Assembly (NCBI GenBank): GCA_903856295.1 | Contig: CAIOBP010000065.1 | Location: 1-44,689 of the forward strand | DNA length: 44,689 nucleotides | Source of the DNA: an uncultured Rhodospirillales bacterium | Lineage (GTDB): Bacteria > Pseudomonadota > Alphaproteobacteria > Azospirillales > Azospirillaceae | Reading direction: 5' to 3' | Part shown: positions 34,922 to 43,418 of the stretch, piece after piece | Layout: each line of letters starts with the position of its first letter | How positions within the stretch are numbered: position 1 is the first letter of the stretch | Notes under the pieces: generated by a model | The model's database searches: none | What the model saw: the letters and a program-made list of their open reading frames with translations, nothing else | What the model was told of the DNA's origin: nothing | Position numbers and translations under genes: made by a program

Positions 34922-35311
34922 GGTGGCTCTCAGGCAGTCTGAAGGGGATCGCGAACGCGGTTGCACCATCCTCCAGCGGCGCGGGACTTGTCAACTCGGG
35001 GAAGTCATACTCGTGAGCCGCGATGATGCATCACGGCTTCCCTGACGCATCCACAGGCGGAATCCGTGTTCCGAACTCTCCGGCCCCAAACTCTTCCAGA
35101 CCGTTATGACCACGTTTCGCCGGGTGTGGACGGGCAGCATCTCGGGCTCGGTGATCCAGCAACTCTCGCCGCTCGGCCGATCCGCGCATCTGGTGTATCC
35201 ACATGCGGGCGAACGTGGTGACCGACTCCGTCGGCTTGAAGCCAAACCGTTCCAATATTCCTTCCGGAAGTCCTCAGGCCGCATGGCATCTGCGCCGCGT
35301 CCCGGCGATAA
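34922..35311 (-). pseudogene. Gene-poor stretch with a possible decayed coding remnant
   Basis: 390 nt between dapD and the HAD gene. On the minus strand two overlapping frames each hold protein-like text that would join only through a frameshift. One, around 35120-35255, contains ERFGFKPTESVTTFARMWIH. The other, around 34991-35150, contains EMLPVHTRRNVVITVWKSL and EHGFRLWMRQGSRDASS. Neither gives a complete domain I recognise. The pattern suggests a small gene that has decayed by frameshift, but ordinary high-GC open frames cannot be excluded. I see no clear promoter or terminator in the stretch. Confidence 0.25.
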
Positions 35312-36010
35312 TCAACGGAAAACCAGCCCGGCCAGCCATCCCGGCAGATCATCGGCCACATGATGGATGTGCGGCATGTCCTCGGGAGTGGGAAGGCCCC
35401 AGGCCGAGTCGGAGCGAATCCACACCGTGGTCATGCCGAACAGCGCCGCCGGCACCAGATTGCGCGCCATGTCGTCGATCATGCAGGCCCGCGCCGGCTC
35501 GATATCATGCCGCGCGATGAAGCCGGCATAGCTGGCGGGTTCGGGCTTGGGCTGGTAGCCAGCGTCGGCGATGTCGTACACCGATTCGAAACAGCCGGCG
35601 ATGCCGAGACGATCGATCACCCGGTCGGCGTGACCACGCGAGGCGTTGGTGAACACCAGCTTGCGTCCGGGCAGCGCCGCCAGCACCCGCCCGAGCGAGG
35701 GATTGGGCTGGACCGAGGTGAGTTCGATGTCATGGACATAATCGAGAAACTCCTCGGGATCGACGCCGTGTTCCAGCATCAGGCCGCGCAGAGTCGTGCC
35801 ATATTTCTGGAAGAAGTGCGTCCGGAGCCGGTCCGCCGCCTCGTACGAGGTCCCGAGGCGCAAGGCGATGAAGACGCCCATCCGGTGCTCGATCAGGGGA
35901 AACAGATCGCACGAAGCCGGATAAAGGGTGTTATCAAGGTCGAACACCCAGGCGGCGACTCTTTCCAGCCCCGTTTCCGTCCTGTTGTCGCCGCTATTGT
36001 CCGCTGCCAT
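35312..36010 (-). CDS. HAD-superfamily pyrimidine 5'-nucleotidase-like hydrolase
   Basis: 232 residues from ATG 36010. HAD motif I is WVFDLDNTLYPAS (D24 nucleophile, D26), motif II LVFTNASRGH, motif III/IV the KPEPASY and CMIDDMARNL region. The FDLDNTLYP start and the alpha-helical cap fit the SDT1/pyrimidine 5'-nucleotidase group, which dephosphorylates UMP/CMP-type nucleotides. Activity is inferred from family only. In related alphaproteobacteria this gene usually lies between argB and dapD. Here it keeps its place before dapD, but argB is about 10 kb away. Its divergent neighbour is the GGDEF gene. Confidence 0.85.
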   Translation of the reverse strand: MAADNSGDNRTETGLERVAAWVFDLDNTLYPASCDLFPLIEHRMGVFIALRLGTSYEAADRLRTHFFQKYGTTLRGLMLEHGVDPEEFLDYVHDIELTSVQPNPSLGRVLAALPGRKLVFTNASRGHADRVIDRLGIAGCFESVYDIADAGYQPKPEPASYAGFIARHDIEPARACMIDDMARNLVPAALFGMTTVWIRSDSAWGLPTPEDMPHIHHVADDLPGWLAGLVFR

Positions 36011-36179
36011 GTTCAAGTCTCTCGTGCCCGGGTCTCTCGTGCCCGCCCCGCGCCCCGGCGGGGGGCGTCCGGCCTCAGGGCCGCTCCGCGATCATTAAAG
36101 CAATTCGCTGGATTGTTGACATGGTAACGTTCCGGCGGCATTTCATGAACCGGTAACCCTCTCCCGATTTAGACGGATC

Positions 36180-37910
36180 GTGACCCAGCAACCAGAGCTT
36201 CCGGCCCCCAGTTTTCCGCCCGATGCCCCGCCCCGCGCTCCCGGTGTTCCAGCGTCGGGAACCGTCGACGTGAGGACGATCATCAGCGGCTATCCCGACG
36301 CGGCCATTCTGGTTTCCGACCACGACGAGATTCTGGCCGCCAACGCCCAGGCCGGGTTGCTGCTCGCCGAGGACGAGAGCTGGTGGCCCGCGCTCGCGCT
36401 CTGGCGCAATGCCGCCTTCTCCGGCCTCCAATCCACTCACTCCACTCCCGTGCTCCGGCCGTTGGGGCCGTCGGCCTACGAGTGGACGGCGGTGCTGCTC
36501 GGCCACTCCCGCCTGCTGGTGCTCGGCCGGAACGCCACCCTGGAGCGGCAACTGCGCAGCACGCTCACCGAGTCACGGCAGCGCTACAAAGACCTGGTGG
36601 AGGTTTCCTCGGATTTCGCCTGGGAGACCGGCCCCGACAGCCGCTTCGTCTTCGTGTCGCCCCAGGGCGCGCTCGGCCGGCCGGCGGAACAACTGGTCGG
36701 CCATGATCCGCACGAACTGGCGGTCGACGATCCGGGCGACCTGCCGCTGCCGTTCGAAACCCGGCGTCCGGTCGAGCGGGCGGAACTCTGGCTGCGCGGC
36801 GTCGACGACACCCCGGCCTATATCCAGATTTCGGCCAAGCCGCTGTTCGACAATGACGGCCGCTGGCTCGGCGCGCGCGGCGTCTGCCGCGACCTCACCG
36901 CCCAGATCATGCAGGATACCGAGCTGGCCAAGACCCGCAATCGCGAGCGGGTGCTCGACCGCATCGTCCACACCCTGCGCGATCAGCTCGACGCCAGCAA
37001 GGCGCTGGAAGTCGCCGCCCACGAGACCACCCGCGCCCTGGAAGCCACCGGCTGCGCCATCCACCGGGTGACCGACGACGGCGCGACGACGCTGGTGGCG
37101 AATTACGGCCTGCCCCTCGATGGTCACCTCACCGGCCTGATCCGGGAAGCGACGCAACTCGCCGACCCCCTCGAACGCCGGATGGGGCCGCTGTCGCTGC
37201 TGATCTGCCGCACCCGCTTTCGCCAGACCGTCAACGGCGCGGTCTCGGTGTGGCGTCCCCACGGCACCAGACCCTGGGACGACGACGCCCGGGCGCTGAT
37301 CTCGGGGGTCGCCGATCGTATCGGCATCACCCACGCCCAGCTCGCCTACCAGGAAAATCTGCGCCATCTTTCCGAGCGCGACAGCCTGACCGGACTGTTC
37401 AACCGGCGCACCTTCCTGGAACGGCTGGCCGAAGTGCTGGGCTGGCGCGATTTCGGCGCCTCGGCCCTGCTCTACATCGACCTCGACAACTTCAAGGCCG
37501 TCAACGATCTCAGGGGACATCACCAGGGCGACAAGGTTCTGCGCGCGGTGGCCGACCTGATCGCCTCGGGCATCCGTCCCGGCGACATCGCCGGCCGCAT
37601 GGGTGGCGACGAGTTCGTGCTCTGGCTGGCGCGCACCAACGAGCATGGCGCTTCCGCCGTCGCCCGCCGCCTGCTCGCCGGCATCAAGATGCTCCAGACG
37701 CTGTCGGCCAGCGCCGACCGGCCGCTCGGTCTTTCGATCGGCATCGCCATTCACCAGCCCGGCGAGGGCGAAGGCGTGCCCGCCCTGATGGAACGCACCG
37801 ACGCCGCCATGTATCATGCGAAAACCCGAGGCAAAGGCAACTTCTCGGTGGCGCCGCCCTATCAGCCCCAGCCCGTGCCTCTCGCTCTTCCGGAAGAACC
37901 GGCGTCATGA
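36180..37910 (+). CDS. PAS-GGDEF diguanylate cyclase
   Basis: 576 residues. A Pro-rich N-terminus precedes two PAS-like segments (about 30-120 and 130-240), then a GAF-like region (about 255-390) and a C-terminal GGDEF domain (about 400-560). The active-site motif is intact (RMGGDEFVLW, GGDEF at 475-479), and an RxxD inhibition site is present (R466-D469). A working cyclase with product feedback is therefore expected, making c-di-GMP. No EAL or HD-GYP domain is present, and there is no membrane helix. Start GTG 36180 has only a weak Shine-Dalgarno. The ATGA at its end overlaps the DUF2336 gene. Confidence 0.93.
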   Translation: MTQQPELPAPSFPPDAPPRAPGVPASGTVDVRTIISGYPDAAILVSDHDEILAANAQAGLLLAEDESWWPALALWRNAAFSGLQSTHSTPVLRPLGPSAYEWTAVLLGHSRLLVLGRNATLERQLRSTLTESRQRYKDLVEVSSDFAWETGPDSRFVFVSPQGALGRPAEQLVGHDPHELAVDDPGDLPLPFETRRPVERAELWLRGVDDTPAYIQISAKPLFDNDGRWLGARGVCRDLTAQIMQDTELAKTRNRERVLDRIVHTLRDQLDASKALEVAAHETTRALEATGCAIHRVTDDGATTLVANYGLPLDGHLTGLIREATQLADPLERRMGPLSLLICRTRFRQTVNGAVSVWRPHGTRPWDDDARALISGVADRIGITHAQLAYQENLRHLSERDSLTGLFNRRTFLERLAEVLGWRDFGASALLYIDLDNFKAVNDLRGHHQGDKVLRAVADLIASGIRPGDIAGRMGGDEFVLWLARTNEHGASAVARRLLAGIKMLQTLSASADRPLGLSIGIAIHQPGEGEGVPALMERTDAAMYHAKTRGKGNFSVAPPYQPQPVPLALPEEPAS

Positions 37911-39223
37911 CCACTCCGCCTCCCCCCAGCGTTGACGAGGAGCAGGCCAAGCGCCTCGCCCGGAGCAAAGACCCGATGGTGCGCCGCCAACTCGCGGCGC
38001 GGAACGACATCAGGCGGGAACTGCTCTATTTCCTCGCCACCGACCCCGAACCGCTGGTTCGGCGCGAGATCGCCGGCAACGCCAGCACGCCGCGCAAAGC
38101 CGATCTGCTGCTGGCCTCCGACAGCGATCCCGTGGTCCGGACCGGGCTCGCCCGGAAGATCGCGCGGCTGGTGCCCCATTTCACCCAGGAAAAGCTCGAC
38201 CGCATCGAGCGCACCACCCTCGAAATCCTTGAAACCCTGGCCCGCGATCAGACCACCGAAGTCCGGCTGATCCTCGCCGAGGAACTCCAGAACATCGCCA
38301 CGGCGCCGGCCTCGGTGATCAACCGGCTCGCCCGCGACATCGAGTTCAGCGTTTGCGGGCCGATCCTGCGCAATTCGCCGATTCTCACCGACGAGGATCT
38401 GGTCGAAATCATCGCCGGCACCCTGCCCGATGGCGCGCTGTCGGCGATCGCCCAGCGCGCCAGCGTCGGCTCTCCGGTCGCCGACGCCATCGCCACCAGC
38501 AGCGACGAGGACGCGGTGGCGGTGCTGCTCGCCAATCCCAGCGCCCAGATTCGCGAGGAGACCCTCGACCATCTGATCGACCGCGCCCCGCAGCACGAGC
38601 CCTGGCACGGACCGCTGGTCCGCCGCCCGCAACTGCCCGCCCGCGCGGCGGCCCGGCTCGCCGCGTTCGTCGCCGACACGTTGCTTCAGGTGCTTCAGGC
38701 GCGGACCGATCTGGGCAACGATGCCGCCCGGATGATCGCCGACAGTGTCCGCACCCGGCTCAGCCGGCCCAGCCCGAGCCCGTGCGCCGCCGCCCCCACC
38801 GTCTTCGACCCGCCCTGGGCGGCCGAGAGGGACGCGGCGCCGGATGGCGCCACCGCAGCCGGTGAGAAAACCCAGGAACGGCCGGCCGACCGGGCCAAGC
38901 GCTTGGCCAAGGAAGGCAAACTCGACGAATCCGTGATCGCCGACGCGCTTTCGGACGGCGACCGGACGTTCGTGCTTTCGGCCCTGGCGGAACTGGTGGC
39001 GGTGCCCTTCGCGACCGTCGAACGGGTGATCGCCACCCACAGCGCCCGCGCCGTGACCGCCCTGGTCTGGCGCGCCGGCCTGTCGATGCGGCTGGCCCGG
39101 CAAGTGCAGTTGCGCCTCGCCCAGATCTCGCCCAAGGATGCGCTCGCCCCCCGCGACGGCACCCACTATCCGCTCAGCGACCGGGATATGCGCTGGCAGC
39201 TGGATTTCTTCGGCATCACATGA
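37907..39223 (+). CDS. DUF2336-family protein with HEAT-like helices
   Basis: 438 residues, soluble, built of short helical pairs. The N-terminal half shows DUF2336/HEAT-like repeats (DPMVRRQLAARNDIRRELLYFL, DPEPLVRREIAGN, DSDPVVRTGLARKI), then RDQTTEVRLILAEEL and ARDIEFSVCGPILRNSPIL. A low-complexity Pro/Ala linker (about 285-325) separates a C-terminal helical part. DUF2336 occurs mainly in alphaproteobacteria and its role is not settled. ATG 37907 overlaps the GGDEF gene stop, and its stop overlaps the next gene (both ATGA), so the product is probably made in step with the diguanylate cyclase. A role as binding partner or output of that signal is inference. Confidence 0.88.
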   Translation: MTTPPPPSVDEEQAKRLARSKDPMVRRQLAARNDIRRELLYFLATDPEPLVRREIAGNASTPRKADLLLASDSDPVVRTGLARKIARLVPHFTQEKLDRIERTTLEILETLARDQTTEVRLILAEELQNIATAPASVINRLARDIEFSVCGPILRNSPILTDEDLVEIIAGTLPDGALSAIAQRASVGSPVADAIATSSDEDAVAVLLANPSAQIREETLDHLIDRAPQHEPWHGPLVRRPQLPARAAARLAAFVADTLLQVLQARTDLGNDAARMIADSVRTRLSRPSPSPCAAAPTVFDPPWAAERDAAPDGATAAGEKTQERPADRAKRLAKEGKLDESVIADALSDGDRTFVLSALAELVAVPFATVERVIATHSARAVTALVWRAGLSMRLARQVQLRLAQISPKDALAPRDGTHYPLSDRDMRWQLDFFGIT

Positions 39224-39900
39224 CCCCGCGCGCGCCGTCCCGATTGGCCGTGCTGGCCCGATTGGCCGCGTTGGCCCGATTGGCCGTGCTGGTGTGCTGC
39301 GGCGTGCTGATGCTGTTCCAGGCCCTGCCGGCGGCGCAGGCCGAGCCGCTCGGCGGCACCATCGACCAACGCTCCCGGCAGCAGGTGGCCGCGCTGTTCG
39401 CAAGCGTCAGGGAGGCGGCGGCCCGGGGCGACGGCGCCGCCGTGCTGGCCCAGCTCTCCCGCACCACCCTGGCGCGGGTGGAAGCGATCCGCACTGCCGC
39501 CCGGCTCGGCAGCGCCGCGCCGTTGACCGGCTTCACCCCTTCGGAAAAGCTCGGCGTGCTCGGGCTGCGCCGGCATTTCACCACGGCCCAGCTGCGCAGC
39601 CTGCGCACCCCCGAACTGGTCGGCCGCATCCTCGGATCGCACGGGCTGAAGCCCGAGACGGTTCGCGACGCCGAACTCGGTCAGGTCGCGATATCTGGTA
39701 ATCGGGCCAGCGCGCCGGTGCTGGTCAAGGGCCAGCCAACCCCCGCCCGCGCCGAATTCGTTCGCGAAGCCGGCCAATGGCGCGTCGACCTCACCCGCAG
39801 CACTGCCACCGCCGACACCCTGCTCCGAGTGCTGATTCAGCTTTCCGGTCAGAGCGAGGAGGCCTATCTCGGTCGAATACTGGATCGTTTTCGCCATTAA
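39220..39900 (+). CDS. Exported protein of unknown function
   Basis: 226 residues. A long signal peptide (about 1-41, cleavage near AAQA-EP) contains RLAVLA-RLAALA-RLAVLV, encoded by three near-identical 18-nt units. The mature part (about 185 residues) is one compact domain with alternating helices and ends in a beta-rich section (AELGQVAISGNRASAPVLVKGQ…FVREAGQWRVDLTR), as in SnoaL/NTF2-like or DUF-type periplasmic proteins; I do not recognise it specifically. ATG 39220 overlaps the DUF2336 gene stop. This completes a three-gene run in which every junction overlaps by 4 nt. Confidence 0.75.
   Translation: MTPRAPSRLAVLARLAALARLAVLVCCGVLMLFQALPAAQAEPLGGTIDQRSRQQVAALFASVREAAARGDGAAVLAQLSRTTLARVEAIRTAARLGSAAPLTGFTPSEKLGVLGLRRHFTTAQLRSLRTPELVGRILGSHGLKPETVRDAELGQVAISGNRASAPVLVKGQPTPARAEFVREAGQWRVDLTRSTATADTLLRVLIQLSGQSEEAYLGRILDRFRH
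39241..39294 (+). repeat. Three tandem 18-nt units in a signal-peptide coding region
   Basis: Units at 39241-39258, 39259-39276 and 39277-39294 all begin CGATTGGCCG and differ at only a few positions. They encode RLAVLA, RLAALA and RLAVLV within the hydrophobic part of the signal peptide. The array keeps the frame and could vary in copy number by slippage. Confidence 0.85.
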
Positions 39901-40020
39901 TGACGGCAATATCACACTATTCAGCGGTTTCGCCTCACTCTGCTCTTGACTGAACCCCAGAGTTTGAGGAGAATCGTTCCCAAGTCTACCAGCCCTTGGG
40001 ACCGGAAGCAGTGGTATCTG

Positions 40021-40902
40021 ATGTCGTCAGCCGATAAACGCCCGATCGACCTGACCGTGCCGTTTTCCGCCTTGAACCTCTCGGCGATGCCGATGGCGTT
40101 CGCCGGCCCGGCCTCCGCCGCCGCATCCGGGATGGACACGGCCTTCAGCGACATCACCGGCCGCTGCGCCCCGGCCTCGGTGGGACAGTTCGGTCCCGGC
40201 GCCATGCCGCGCCTGCGCGACGAGCGGGTGATCTACACCGTGCCCTGTCAGGCGAGCTTTCGCGGTGCCGTGCTGGCGCTGGCGAAAAAGCGTGGCGTCG
40301 ACACCGCCGAACTGGTTCGCATGGTGCTGACGCTGGTTTCGCCCGCGGTGCGCGCCAGCGTTCCCGACCCCGGCGTTCAGGTGCCCGACGATGGCGACGA
40401 TCCGCTTCGTTCCCAGACGTCCGGACGCAGGATGGTGCCAGCGCTGGTGCCGACCCTGGTGCTGCGCCTCGATCCCGACCTCGACCACCCGACCATCCGG
40501 CAGGCGCTGGCGGTGGCGCTGGCCCTCGACGACCCCAAGAGCTACCGGCTGATCTCCCTGGAGGAGCACTCCCGGCTCTCGAGCGGCGTCGAACGGCTGG
40601 AGTATCGCAACCGGGCGCTGACCAATGCCGTGGAGCGGCTGTCGTTCCGCCCCCGCCCCGGCCGGCTCGGACTGCGCGATGCCGCCCTGATGCTCGGCTT
40701 CGCCAATGAGCATGATTTCGACGAGCAGCTGGTGACCAAGCGCTTTCGCGAGTTGGCGCCGATCTTTCATCCCGACACCGGCATCATGCCCTGCCGCGAA
40801 CGCATGGCCCAGTTGATCGACGCCCGCAATCTGCTGATCAAGCACCTGCGGGCGATCCCCTCCGCCGGAATCGACGCCGCGAAACGGACGAGAGAGCGCT
40901 GA
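40021..40902 (+). CDS. Protein with C-terminal J-domain-like HPD segment
   Basis: 293 residues from ATG 40021; the frame is open back to TTG 39946 but those residues look unrelated. The N-terminal 200 residues are of unknown family and include a helical segment (FRGAVLALAKKRGVDTAELVRMVLTL). The C-terminus (about 214-277) resembles a DnaJ-type J domain: RLGLRDAALMLGF, then RFRELAPIFHPDTG with HPD at 250-252, then MAQLIDARNLLIKHL. HPD is needed for J-domain stimulation of DnaK. The final 65 nt overlap the convergent SANT/Myb gene. This is a soluble cytoplasmic protein with no other recognised motif. Confidence 0.7.
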   Translation: MSSADKRPIDLTVPFSALNLSAMPMAFAGPASAAASGMDTAFSDITGRCAPASVGQFGPGAMPRLRDERVIYTVPCQASFRGAVLALAKKRGVDTAELVRMVLTLVSPAVRASVPDPGVQVPDDGDDPLRSQTSGRRMVPALVPTLVLRLDPDLDHPTIRQALAVALALDDPKSYRLISLEEHSRLSSGVERLEYRNRALTNAVERLSFRPRPGRLGLRDAALMLGFANEHDFDEQLVTKRFRELAPIFHPDTGIMPCRERMAQLIDARNLLIKHLRAIPSAGIDAAKRTRER

Positions 40903-41641
40903 CCGGCTGTTGCGGATGAACGGTCGGTGTCGCCGAGGCTTCAGGGGCGGTCGCCACCAGTTCGAACGGCGGCAGACGCAACCAGCTCCTGCGGATGTTG
41001 ACGAAGTCGAGCAGCGCCTCGGTGCTGGTCAGCATCCGGTGATCGACCCGCCAGCCCGCTTGCGCCTCGAGATGCAGCACCATGAAGTCCCGCGACCTCA
41101 GCCAGCGGACGATGGCCTCGACAGTAACGGGAACCGCGGGCGGCGGCTCCGGCGGCCGGGGCGGCACGAATTGGATCAGCCGCTCGGCCGTCGGCGGAGC
41201 CGCGACGGCGGCCTCCGGCTTGCCCTGCCCCACCGTCTTGAACGGTGCCGGTCCGACCAGATGGCTCAGCTTGCGAAACACCGCGATCGCGCTGCGCTCG
41301 GGCAATGCCTCGGCGATGGCCGCCCAGCTCGCGCCCTCGCCATGGAGGCGCAGCAGCAGCGCGCACTCGCCTTCGGTCCAGGGCCGCACGGTGTCGTGAC
41401 GGCGGATGCCCATGCGCAGGCTCATGGCGTCGACCGCCCGCTGGGTCCGCCCCAGCCGTTGCGCAATGTCGGAACTCGGGAGTTTTTCCTCGCACATCGC
41501 GCGCAGCCGGATGCGATCCCGCTCCGTCCAGGGATGGCGCGGCGTGCGCTCCGATCCGAAACCGTCGCTTCGAATCAGGCCAGTGTCGATCTCGTCGGAC
41601 TCCGCGCCCGGCGCGGACGTCGTGACCGGCTCTCCGATCAT
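40838..41641 (-). CDS. Protein with two SANT/Myb-like DNA-binding repeats
   Basis: 267 residues. Two helix-turn-helix-type repeats begin with PWTE: one at about 37-80 (PWTERDRIRLRAM…SSDIAQRLGRTQRAVDAMSLRMG) and one at about 87-128 (PWTEGECALLLRL…SWAAIAEALPERSAIAVFRKL). This fits the SANT/Myb-like or GcrA-type DNA-binding fold. A Pro-rich linker (about 145-175) leads to a C-terminal part of unknown family with a strongly basic tail (SRRRFRRRG). ATG 41641 has GGAGG about 8 nt upstream. It lies 143 nt downstream of era on the same strand and converges on the J-domain-like gene with a 65-nt overlap. Target genes are unknown. Confidence 0.75.
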   Translation of the reverse strand: MIGEPVTTSAPGAESDEIDTGLIRSDGFGSERTPRHPWTERDRIRLRAMCEEKLPSSDIAQRLGRTQRAVDAMSLRMGIRRHDTVRPWTEGECALLLRLHGEGASWAAIAEALPERSAIAVFRKLSHLVGPAPFKTVGQGKPEAAVAAPPTAERLIQFVPPRPPEPPPAVPVTVEAIVRWLRSRDFMVLHLEAQAGWRVDHRMLTSTEALLDFVNIRRSWLRLPPFELVATAPEASATPTVHPQQPVSALSSVSRRRFRRRGSPAGA

Positions 41642-41723
41642 GCTGCCCTCCACGGTTATCTTGAGGACAAGCAAACGGCGGGCCAGAGACCGGCGGTGAA
41701 ATCAGGCTGTATACAAATCAAAT

Positions 41724-41752
41724 ACCCGCCAAAGGCCGGCAATTTTTGCCGG
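41724..41752 (-). terminator. Hairpin and partial dispersed repeat downstream of era
   Basis: CCGGCAA / TTGCCGG with a TTT loop (41736-41752) lies about 30 nt beyond the era stop. Bases 41724-41739 are identical to 16 nt of the dispersed repeat (15546-15561). It probably acts as the terminator of the acpS-lepB-rnc-era transcript. A second small stem (GGCAG/CTGCC) lies nearer to era. There is no strong T-run. Confidence 0.5.
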
Positions 41753-41784
41753 GCGGCAGAAGCTGCCGGCAAACTCTGCCGACG

Positions 41785-42699
41785 TCAATTCGCGAAATCG
41801 AGCCCCATCTCGCGGTAGCGCTCGGGGTCGTCGGTCCAGTCCTCGCGGACCTTGACGAACAGCTTGAGGTGGACCCGGCGTTCCAGCATCTCTTCCAACT
41901 CGCGCCGGCTGCTTTCACCGAGCGAGCGGATGCGCGCGCCGCCCTTGCCGATCACGATCGCCCGCTGGCTGTCGCGCTCGACATAGATCACCTGGGCAAT
42001 CCGCACCGAGCCGTCCTTGAATTCCTCCCAGGTTTCGGTCTCGACGGTCGAGGAATAGGGCAGCTCCTGATAAAGCTGGAGAAACAGCTTCTCGCGGGTG
42101 ATCTCGGCGGCGAGCAGGCGCATCGGCATGTCGGTAAGCTGGTCCTCGGGGAAATGCCAGGGACCGGCCGGCACCCGCGCCGCCAGCAGTTTCGAGAGAT
42201 CGCCGACGCCATTGCCGGTCAGGGCCGAGATCATGAAGGTATCGGTGAACACCCCCTCCTCGTTGAGCTTGGCCGAGAGCGCCAGCAACCGGTCGCGGCG
42301 GATCAGGTCGATCTTGTTGAGCGCCAGGATCGCCCCGCGCTTCTCCTCCTTCAGCCGGGCGACCAGACCGGCACTGTCTTCGTCGACCTTGCCCGAGGAA
42401 GCGTCGACCAGCACCACCACCAGATCCGCGTCGCCCGCGCCCTGCCACGCCGCCGCCACCATGGCGCGGTCGAGCCGGCGCTTGGGCGCGAAGATGCCCG
42501 GGGTATCGACGAAGATGATCTGGCTGCGTTCCGCCGTCGCGATCCCGAGCACCCGCCGCCGGGTGGTCTGGACCTTGGGGCTGACGATCGACAGCTTCTG
42601 ACCGACCAGGGTGTTGAGCAGCGTCGACTTGCCGGCGTTGGGCGCGCCCAGCAGAGCCACGAAGCCGCAGCGGGTTTCGGGAGAGGTTTCGTCGCTCAT
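41785..42699 (-). CDS. era: GTPase Era
   Basis: 304 residues. The GTPase domain has G1 GAPNAGKS (18-25), G3 DTPGIF and G4 LNKIDL. A C-terminal KH domain (about 215-304) contains VERDSQRAIVIGKGGARIRSLG, the GxxG RNA-binding loop. Era binds 16S rRNA near its 3' end and takes part in 30S maturation. ATG 42699 overlaps the rnc stop (ATGA). In many alphaproteobacteria recO follows era; here a hairpin and the SANT/Myb gene follow instead. Confidence 0.97.
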   Translation of the reverse strand: MSDETSPETRCGFVALLGAPNAGKSTLLNTLVGQKLSIVSPKVQTTRRRVLGIATAERSQIIFVDTPGIFAPKRRLDRAMVAAAWQGAGDADLVVVLVDASSGKVDEDSAGLVARLKEEKRGAILALNKIDLIRRDRLLALSAKLNEEGVFTDTFMISALTGNGVGDLSKLLAARVPAGPWHFPEDQLTDMPMRLLAAEITREKLFLQLYQELPYSSTVETETWEEFKDGSVRIAQVIYVERDSQRAIVIGKGGARIRSLGESSRRELEEMLERRVHLKLFVKVREDWTDDPERYREMGLDFAN

Positions 42700-43418
42700 G
42701 GCTTGGTGCCTTCGTTGCTGTCTTCCGCCTGCCGCAGCAGCGTCAGTGCCGCTTCGGTTTCGGCGGAGCGGCGGGTGCGGCCGATGCCGTGGGCCGGCGG
42801 AAAGCCGGCCACGATCACGGAGATTTCGAATTCGGGCTCGTGGGCCGGGCCGCTGCGCCGAATAATTTCATAGACCGGCAACGGCTTGCCCTGCCCCTGC
42901 GCCCATTCCTGAAGCCGGGTCTTGCCGTCCTGGGCCGGCAGCCGCGCCGCGCCATCCAGATGCCCGGCCCAGGCTCGGCGCACGAAGGCGCGCGCCGGCT
43001 CCAGCCCGCCATCGAGATACAGGGCGCCGATCACCGCTTCGCAGGCATCGCCGAGAATGGTCCGGTTGACCCGGCCGCCGCCATCGCGCTCGCCCGGCGA
43101 CAAGCGCAGATGATCGCCGAGCCCGATGGCGCGGGCGACCTCGGCCAGGGTTTCGCGCTTGACCATCACGGTGTGGCGACGGGCCAACTCGCCCTCGCGC
43201 TCGCCGGGAAAGCGCTCCAGCAGCCACTCGGCGACGATCAGCCCGAGCACCCGGTCGCCAAGGAACTCCAGCCGCTCATAGGCCAGCCCCGGCTTGGGGC
43301 CGCTGCCGGTCCGCGCCACTCCGGCGACGCTGGGATGGGTGACCGCCTCGGCGAGCAGGCCCGAATCGGCGAAAGCATGTCCCAGCGCCGTTTCCAGCAC
43401 CGCGAGACCGGCGGTCAA
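42696..43418 (-). CDS. rnc: Ribonuclease III
   Basis: 240 residues. The RNase III signature ERLEFLGDRVLGL (48-60) carries the metal-binding Glu and Asp, and GDACEAVIGALYLDGG holds the second acidic pair. A C-terminal dsRNA-binding domain (about 165-235) contains KTRLQEWAQGQGKPLPVYE and GRTRRSAETEAALTLL. TTG 43418 is taken as start because it overlaps the lepB TGA (TTGA) and gives the family N-terminus; GTG 43400 is an alternative. Rnc, Era and LepB are encoded together in most proteobacteria, linking dsRNA processing with ribosome assembly. Confidence 0.96.
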   Translation of the reverse strand: MTAGLAVLETALGHAFADSGLLAEAVTHPSVAGVARTGSGPKPGLAYERLEFLGDRVLGLIVAEWLLERFPGEREGELARRHTVMVKRETLAEVARAIGLGDHLRLSPGERDGGGRVNRTILGDACEAVIGALYLDGGLEPARAFVRRAWAGHLDGAARLPAQDGKTRLQEWAQGQGKPLPVYEIIRRSGPAHEPEFEISVIVAGFPPAHGIGRTRRSAETEAALTLLRQAEDSNEGTKP

